Assembly (NCBI RefSeq): GCF_006716745.1
Contig: NZ_VFPP01000001.1
Coordinates: 124,001-188,000, forward strand
Source of the DNA: Saccharothrix saharensis
GTDB lineage: Bacteria > Actinomycetota > Actinomycetes > Mycobacteriales > Pseudonocardiaceae
Direction: 5' to 3'
DNA: 64,000 nucleotides
In this document: positions 61,401 to 64,000 of the stretch, one piece after another
How the letters are laid out: each line of letters starts with the position of its first letter
How positions within the stretch are numbered: position 1 is the first letter of the stretch
The notes under the pieces: generated by a model
Databases searched by the model: none
What the model was told of the DNA's origin: nothing
The model's input: the letters and a program-made list of their open reading frames with translations, nothing else
Translations under genes and position numbers: made by a program

Positions 61401-62637
61401 TCTCGCGGCTCGCCACCTGGTGTCACGGGGTGTGCGGGACGTGGTGTTGACCAGTCGTCGCGGCATTGAGGCGCCAGGTGCCGGCGAGTTGGTGGCCGAC
61501 CTCGAGAAGTCCGGCGCCCGCGTCACGGTGGTGGCGTGCGATGTGGCCGATCGTGAGGCGGTCGAGAAGTTGGTGGCCGATCACTCGTTCACGGGTGTGG
61601 TGCACACGGCGGGTGTGGTGGATGACGGTGTGGTGACCGGGTTGACGCCGGAGCGGGTCGATGCGGTGTTCCGGCCGAAGGTGGACGCGGCCTGGCACCT
61701 GCACGAGCTGGTCGGGGACGTGCGGAACTTCGTCCTGTACTCGTCGGCCGCTGGTGTGTTCGGCGCGGCGGGTCAGGGGAACTACGCGGCGGCCAACGCG
61801 TTCCTGGACGCTTTGGCGCGGCTTCGTCGCGCGAACGGGCTGCCGGCGACGTCCCTGGCCTGGGGCCTGTGGGCCGAAGCCAGTGGTATCACCGGCGGGC
61901 TCGACGACGGGGACCGCCAACGCGTCGCACGTTCCGGCATGACGGCCCTGTCGACCGACGAAGGCCTGCGGCTGTTCGACATCGCCACCGCCCTGCCCGA
62001 CGCGCTGCTGGTGCCGACCCGGTTCGACGCGGCGACACTGGCGGGCGTCGGGGACGTGCCGGCGCTGTTCCGCCGCCTCGCCCGATCGTCCCGCCGCACC
62101 GCCCGCACCGGCTCCCGAAGCGGCCTGCGGGACCGTCTCCTGACCCTGTCGGCGGCCGACCGGAGCCGGGAACTGGCCGACCTGGTCGGCACGGCGGCCG
62201 CCGCCGTGCTCGGGTACGCGGGGGCGATCGACCCGCGTCGCGCGTTCCAGGAGCTGGGCTTCGACTCGTTGACCGCCGTGGAGCTGCGCAACCGGCTCAA
62301 CGCCGAAACCGGCCTGCAACTGCCCGCGACGCTCGTCTTCGACCACCCGAACGCGCAGGCGCTGGCCGAGCACCTGCAAGCCGAACTGCTGCCCGACGGC
62401 GACACCGACGCGGCGGGGGAGGACCGGATCCGGCGCGTGCTCGCCGAGATCCCGCTGTCCCGGCTGCGTGACGCGGGACTGCTGGACAGCCTCCTCGAAC
62501 TCGGCGGCGTCACCGCCGACACCGACGCCGGGGAGAACGCGACCGAGCGCGACTCGATCGACGTGATGGACACCGAAGCCCTGATCCTGATGGCCCTCGA
62601 AGGCGGCGGCGCCGACGAGTCGACCGAGGAAGTGTGA
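52426..62637 (+). CDS. Modular type I PKS, two modules: KS-AT-DH-KR-ACP / KS-AT-DH*-KR-ACP
   Basis: Encodes about 3403 aa. GTG 52426 is chosen because AAAGGA lies 9 bp upstream and it yields the family N-terminus [12 protein letters not shown]; a GTG at 52387 overlapping the previous stop would add 13 unrelated residues. Module 1: KS about 31-450, AT 549-860 (GHSIGE, HAFHS: malonyl), intact DH 916-1180, KR 1335-1520 (LDD), ACP 1589-1672. Module 2: KS 1700-2120, AT 2220-2530 (malonyl), DH 2585-2830 with His2618 and the full HxxxGxxxxP but Glu2771 in place of the catalytic Asp, KR 2979-3165 (VDD, Ser/Tyr intact), ACP 3229-3315. Both ATs contain the 63-bp element. The C-terminus differs from the other subunits: [19 protein letters not shown], a linker, then [14 protein letters not shown], the longer docking type. 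No thioesterase is present, so synthesis continues in the next gene. Confidence 0.95.
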   Translation: MSNEDKLVSYLKQATIDLRESRRRIHELESEPIAVVGMACRFPGGVGTPEQLWELVSGGTAAVSPFPTDRGWDVDAIYHPDPSHEGTSYVREASFLSDVADFDPAFFGISPREALAMDPQQRLLLETSWEAIERAGIDPTSLRGAKVGVFAGMNGQDYVAHLQGAGDEVAGFIGTGTAASVASGRVAYTLGLEGPALTIDTACSSSLVALHLAMGSLRHGESEMALVGGVTVMTLPEIFVEFSRQRGLAPDGRIKAFAGGADGTAWGEGVGMLLVERLSDAQRKGHPVLAVVRGSAVNQDGASNGLTAPNGPSQQRVIRAALAAAGLTASDVDAVEAHGTGTTLGDPIEAQALLATYGQGRGGEPLWLGSVKSNIGHTQAAAGVAGIIKMVMAMRHGVLPPTLNVDEPTPQVDWSAGAVSLLTSARTWPAVDRPRRIGVSSFGISGTNAHVIVEQYVPEPVERPTPTGGVVPWVLSAKSAGALTGQATRLLAAVGDTPAADIAYSLATTRAAFEHRAVVVGEQADLVRGLTAFVDGSGGIRDVARPGRVAFLFTGQGAQRVGMGRELYRAFPAFASAFDEVCAVLDPALREVMWEDADRLDQTGFTQPGLFAFEVALFRLLESWHIRPDFLAGHSIGEIAAAHVSGVLSLPDAARLVTARGRLMQALPAGGVMVSLQVNEADVVPLLTDEVGIAAVNGPRSVVVSGSEAAVDALVARLDVKSKRLRVSHAFHSPLMAPMLAEFRAVVSGLTFNDPQIPFVSTVLSDGSSSVENRDPLGGDPSAGTVFDADYWVRHVSATVRFGDAVRALEAEGVSTFLEIGPDGVLAAMGQDCLTTDEPALVAAQRKDRSEERALVEAVARIHARGVRVEWERFFAGRGARRVDLPTYAFERDRFWPRGGLGAGDVTAAGLAAARHPLLGAAVELPESGGLVLTGRLSVGAQPWLADHVVMGSVLVPGTAFVELAIRAGDEAGCGTLEELTVEAPLILPPNGAVQVQVVVGADDGTGARSVSVYGREGDEPWARHATGVLTNAPAVPDFSLTEWPPADAERIGLDGFYPGLAEIGFGYGPLFQGLRAAWRRDGQVFAEIALSADGDAARFGLHPALLDAAVHAVALGGAVGGARLPFAWRDVTLHASGAPALRVRVSPIGDGAAEILVADAAGAPVATVGHLALRPIAADQLSRTPKFVDRLFQVDWREVDARQAEPVDHEIVTVESQGGPDGARDAAHRVLAAMQDWLARDRPQPLVVRTRGAVAIGDVGVADVGAAAAWGLVRSAQSENPRRFVLVDTDDDAAVTQALALDEPQVAVRDGKFFVPRLARVPSTDTDPVWHADDRVLITGGTGALGALVARHLVTEHGVRNLVVTSRRGLDAPGAPELAAELRELGAEVAVVACDVADRDAVARLAEHTFTGVVHAAGVLDDGVITALTPERVDAVLRPKVDAAWHLHELLPDVRNFVLYSSAAGVFGAAGQGNYAAANAFLDALAELRRSTGRAATSLAWGLWAESSGITSALGDVDRQRISRSGTALSTADGMHLFDIATRADRALLVPIELDLKAMASAPEVPPLFRGLVRAPARRAVEAAAVAASGLARQLAGLAEDERDDVLLDLVASQVAGVLGYANPAQVEAGRAFQDLGFDSLTAVELRNRLNAVTGLRLPATLVFDYPTPAAVVGLLRTELVGEAAPAIPTQRRTATDHDPIVIVGMACRYPGGIGNPDDLWQLVAEGRDGITLFPTDRGWDVNALYHPDPEHQGTSYTREGGFLHTATDFDPGFFGISPREAVAMDPQQRLLLETSWEALEHAGIDPVTLRGSRTGVFAGVMYHDYVAYLQTAADDVEGFAGTGTAGSIASGRVAYALGLEGPAVTVDTACSSSLVALHWAVQALRSGECDLALAGGVTVMSTPGTFVDFSRQRGLAPDGRCKSFAGAADGTGWSEGVGMILVERLSDARRNGHEVLAVVRGSAVNQDGASNGLTAPNGPSQQRVIRQALATAGLSTADVDAVEAHGTGTMLGDPIEAQALIATYGRDREGEPLRLGSIKSNLGHTQAAAGAAGIIKMVMAMRHGVLPKTLHVDEPTPQVDWDAGAVELLTSARPWETNGRPRRAGVSSFGISGTNAHVILEQPPAAKAEPEPEAAVVPWVLSAKTSEALSGQAARLLDRVDAHPVVDVAFSLATSRAVFEHRAVVVGESADDFRQGLAAMANGGWASGAGTPKPGRLAFLFTGQGAQRMGMGRELYSAFPVFASAFDEVCAELDPSLREVLWSSERIDRTEFAQPGLFAVEVALFRLLESWGVRPDFLAGHSIGEIAAAHVSGVLSLADAARLVTARGRLMQALPAGGAMVSVQATEAEVLPLLTDEVSIAAVNGPRSVVVSGSDIAVEKVLAGLPDRKSKRLRVSHAFHSPLMAPMLDEFRAVVSGLTFNDPQIPIVSTVLSDLSSSVENRDPLGGDPPAGTAFDADYWVRHVSETVRFQDAVRALEAEGVTTFLELGPDGVLAAMGQDCLTTEGPALVASQRKDRPEDRALVEAVGQLHVRGVRVDWPRFFAGRGARRVGLPTYAFQHERYWPRPAVDVGDVTGAGLVPAGHPVLGAAVPLPENDGVLLTGRLSVSAQPWLADHEVQGAVVVPSSVFVELAIRAGDEVGSPCVAELTTEVPLVLPDVGGVRVQVVVGGPGNRTVSVYARADQAETWTRHATGLLTAASQPDFDLTAWPPAGADAVDVDRLHASLLDEGVDLGPAFRDLRAAWRHGDDVYAEVHVPENDFGVHPALLETAVHTIADGDLPGSWHDVTLHASGATELRVRLSPVGDAWSLTAADGTGAPVLSGRVGLRAVDPAELAVREVVDSLFRVEWHPVEPGHATPEHEIVTVTAGGDVPEAARTAAHRVLRSVQDWLAAERTGMLVVRTSGVETDPVAATVWGLVRSAQSEHPGRFALVNGDDVAAALSVGEPQVAVRDGKLFVPRLVQVAATDVEPSWNSDDRVLITGGTGALGALAARHLVSRGVRDVVLTSRRGIEAPGAGELVADLEKSGARVTVVACDVADREAVEKLVADHSFTGVVHTAGVVDDGVVTGLTPERVDAVFRPKVDAAWHLHELVGDVRNFVLYSSAAGVFGAAGQGNYAAANAFLDALARLRRANGLPATSLAWGLWAEASGITGGLDDGDRQRVARSGMTALSTDEGLRLFDIATALPDALLVPTRFDAATLAGVGDVPALFRRLARSSRRTARTGSRSGLRDRLLTLSAADRSRELADLVGTAAAAVLGYAGAIDPRRAFQELGFDSLTAVELRNRLNAETGLQLPATLVFDHPNAQALAEHLQAELLPDGDTDAAGEDRIRRVLAEIPLSRLRDAGLLDSLLELGGVTADTDAGENATERDSIDVMDTEALILMALEGGGADESTEEV
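53422..53675 (+). repeat. KS tract identical to 63647-63900
   Basis: 254 bp of KS coding sequence in module 1 of the 52426 gene, from the EAHGTGT region to the end of the KS, identical by eye to the KS of the last gene. Confidence 0.85.
54715..54777 (+). repeat. AT-embedded 63-bp element, copy 6
   Basis: In the AT of module 1 of the 52426 gene, residues 764-784. Same TTGTCGGAC-N8-TAGCGT core and GGGATCCCC/GGGGACCC hairpin. Confidence 0.85.
59725..59787 (+). repeat. AT-embedded 63-bp element, copy 7
   Basis: In the AT of module 2 of the 52426 gene, residues 2434-2454. A hybrid: TTTTGTCGGACCTG start as in copy 4, GGGATCCCC arm as in copy 1. Confidence 0.85.
61543..61865 (+). repeat. KR tract identical to 51317-51639
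   Basis: Second copy of the 323-bp tract, in the KR of module 2 of the 52426 gene. Sequence diverges on both sides, which suggests gene conversion or recent duplication. Confidence 0.85.
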
Positions 62638-62644
62638 CACCGCG

Positions 62645-64000
62645 ATGCCGGACGAGCGCCTAGTCGAAGCCCTGCGCAAGTCGCTGAAGGAGAGCGAGTT
62701 CCTGCGCGAGCAGAACCGCAAGCTGACCGGCGTGCTGCGGGAGCCGGTGGCCATCGTGGGGATGGCGTGCCGGTTCCCCGGCGGTGTCGGCACGCCCGAG
62801 CAGCTGTGGGAGCTGGTGTCGACCGGCACGTCCGCGATGACCCCGTTCCCCACCGACCGGGGCTGGGACGTCGACTCGATCTACCACCCCGACCCCGAGC
62901 ACGAAGGCACGTCCTACGTGCGCGAGGGCGGCTTCCTGCACGGGCTCGCGGACTTCGACCCCGCGTTCTTCGGGATCTCGCCGCGTGAGGCGTTGGCGAT
63001 GGACCCGCAGCAGCGGTTGTTGTTGGAGACGTCGTGGGAGGCGATCGAACGGGCCGGCATCGACCCCACCTCGTTGCGGGGCGGCAAGGTCGGCGTGTTC
63101 GCCGGGATGAACGGGCAGGACTACGTCGCCCGCCTGGCCGAGACCGAGGACGACGTGGCCGGGTTCATCGGCACCGGCACGGCCGCCAGCGTCGCCTCCG
63201 GCCGCATCTCCTACACGTTGGGGCTGGAGGGCCCGGCGGTCACGATCGACACGGCGTGCTCGTCGTCGCTCGTCGCGCTGCACCTGGCGGCACACGCCCT
63301 GCGCACCGGCGAGTGCGACCTGGCGCTGGCCGGCGGCGTGACCGCGATGACCCTGCCCGGCATCTTCGTCGAGTTCAGCAAGCAGCGCGGGCTGGCCCCG
63401 GACGGCCGGATCAAGGCGTTCGCGGGTGGCGCGGACGGTACGGCGTGGGGCGAGGGCGCGGGAATGCTGCTCGTCGAGCGGCTGTCCGACGCCCGCCGCA
63501 ACGGCCACACCGTGCTGGCCGTCGTGCGCGGTAGCGCGGTGAACCAGGACGGTGCGTCGAACGGCCTGACGGCGCCGAACGGTCCGTCCCAGCAGCGGGT
63601 GATCCGGGACGCGCTGGCCAGTGCCCGCCTGTCCGCCGACCAGGTGGACGCGGTGGAGGCGCACGGTACGGGTACGACGTTGGGTGATCCGATCGAGGCG
63701 CAGGCGTTGTTGGCGACTTACGGTCAGGGTCGTGGTGGTGAGCCGTTGTGGTTGGGGTCGGTGAAGTCGAACATCGGTCACACGCAGGCGGCGGCGGGTG
63801 TTGCCGGGATCATCAAGATGGTCATGGCGATGCGGCACGGTGTGTTGCCGCCGACGTTGAACGTGGACGAGCCGACACCGCAGGTCGACTGGTCGGCCGG
63901 TTCGGTGTCGCTGCTGACGTCGGCGCGGCCGTGGGAGGTCGACGGACGGCCGCGGCGGGCCGGTGTGTCGTCGTTCGGGATCAGCGGCACGAACGCGCAC
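62645..64000 (+). CDS. Modular type I PKS, N-terminal part (docking helix + KS), cut by the window edge
   Basis: The frame from ATG 62645 stays open for 452 codons to the last base. It starts 7 bp after the previous stop, so the genes are probably translationally linked. The first about 32 residues ([18 protein letters not shown]) form the classical coiled-coil PKS N-terminal docking helix, unlike the KLRDYLKR helix on the other subunits. The KS domain begins at [15 protein letters not shown] and shows TACSSS, EAHGTGT and KSNIGHTQ, so cysteine and both histidines are present. It ends within the [11 protein letters not shown] motif at the end of the KS. A 254-bp tract is identical to the KS of the preceding gene. 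Downstream domains are not visible. Confidence 0.93.
   Translation, partial: MPDERLVEALRKSLKESEFLREQNRKLTGVLREPVAIVGMACRFPGGVGTPEQLWELVSTGTSAMTPFPTDRGWDVDSIYHPDPEHEGTSYVREGGFLHGLADFDPAFFGISPREALAMDPQQRLLLETSWEAIERAGIDPTSLRGGKVGVFAGMNGQDYVARLAETEDDVAGFIGTGTAASVASGRISYTLGLEGPAVTIDTACSSSLVALHLAAHALRTGECDLALAGGVTAMTLPGIFVEFSKQRGLAPDGRIKAFAGGADGTAWGEGAGMLLVERLSDARRNGHTVLAVVRGSAVNQDGASNGLTAPNGPSQQRVIRDALASARLSADQVDAVEAHGTGTTLGDPIEAQALLATYGQGRGGEPLWLGSVKSNIGHTQAAAGVAGIIKMVMAMRHGVLPPTLNVDEPTPQVDWSAGSVSLLTSARPWEVDGRPRRAGVSSFGISGTNAH
63647..63900 (+). repeat. KS tract identical to 53422-53675
   Basis: Second copy of the 254-bp KS tract, in the truncated 62645 gene. Confidence 0.85.

Overview
The window is very GC-rich, coding is dense and almost wholly on the + strand, and stop codons are rare in all frames. 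This fits an actinomycete chromosome. An AGTCCT-type intergenic repeat at 19527-19566 hints at the Pseudonocardiaceae, but that is inference from memory. Nearly everything belongs to one large modular type I polyketide synthase (PKS) locus. No loading module, thioesterase, tailoring enzyme, RNA gene, transposase or CRISPR array is visible, so both ends of the cluster lie outside the window.

Layout: (1) 1-6818, 3' part of a PKS gene: end of one module (KR-ACP), then a full KS-AT-DH-ER-KR-ACP module. (2) 6821-16978, bimodular PKS. (3) 16996-19520, a sensor histidine kinase and NarL-type response regulator with overlapping frames. (4) 19728-21875, an MMPL-family exporter, closed by a strong terminator. 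(5) 22061-62637, four more PKS genes with 1, 3, 2 and 2 modules, all separated by short gaps. (6) 62645 onward, the start of a further PKS gene cut by the window edge. Eleven complete modules and one extra KS are present.

Assuming colinearity, AT and reductive-domain motifs predict: methylmalonyl/fully reduced; methylmalonyl/alkene; malonyl/alkene; malonyl/alkene; methylmalonyl/hydroxyl; malonyl/alkene; methylmalonyl/hydroxyl; malonyl/alkene or keto (its KR lacks the catalytic Ser); malonyl/hydroxyl; malonyl/alkene; malonyl/hydroxyl or alkene (its DH has Asp to Glu). Modules 2-4 should give a conjugated triene segment. I do not assign a known compound. Most subunit ends carry matching docking helices; the last junction (62637/62645) uses a different docking pair.

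The most unusual signal is a 63-bp DNA element, in the same frame and at the same place near the C-terminal end of all seven malonyl-type AT domains and in none of the four methylmalonyl-type ones. Each copy holds TTGTCGGAC-N8-TAGCGT, which resembles the mycobacterial RecA-independent (PafBC) DNA-damage promoter consensus, followed by a GC hairpin. It looks like an intergenic repeat captured in frame inside an AT and then spread by module duplication or gene conversion. Other signals are long identical tracts between modules, a single in-frame TTA codon (44645), and a shared AGGGGT/GCTAGG sequence upstream of the exporter and of the 22061 PKS gene that could be bound by the local response regulator.
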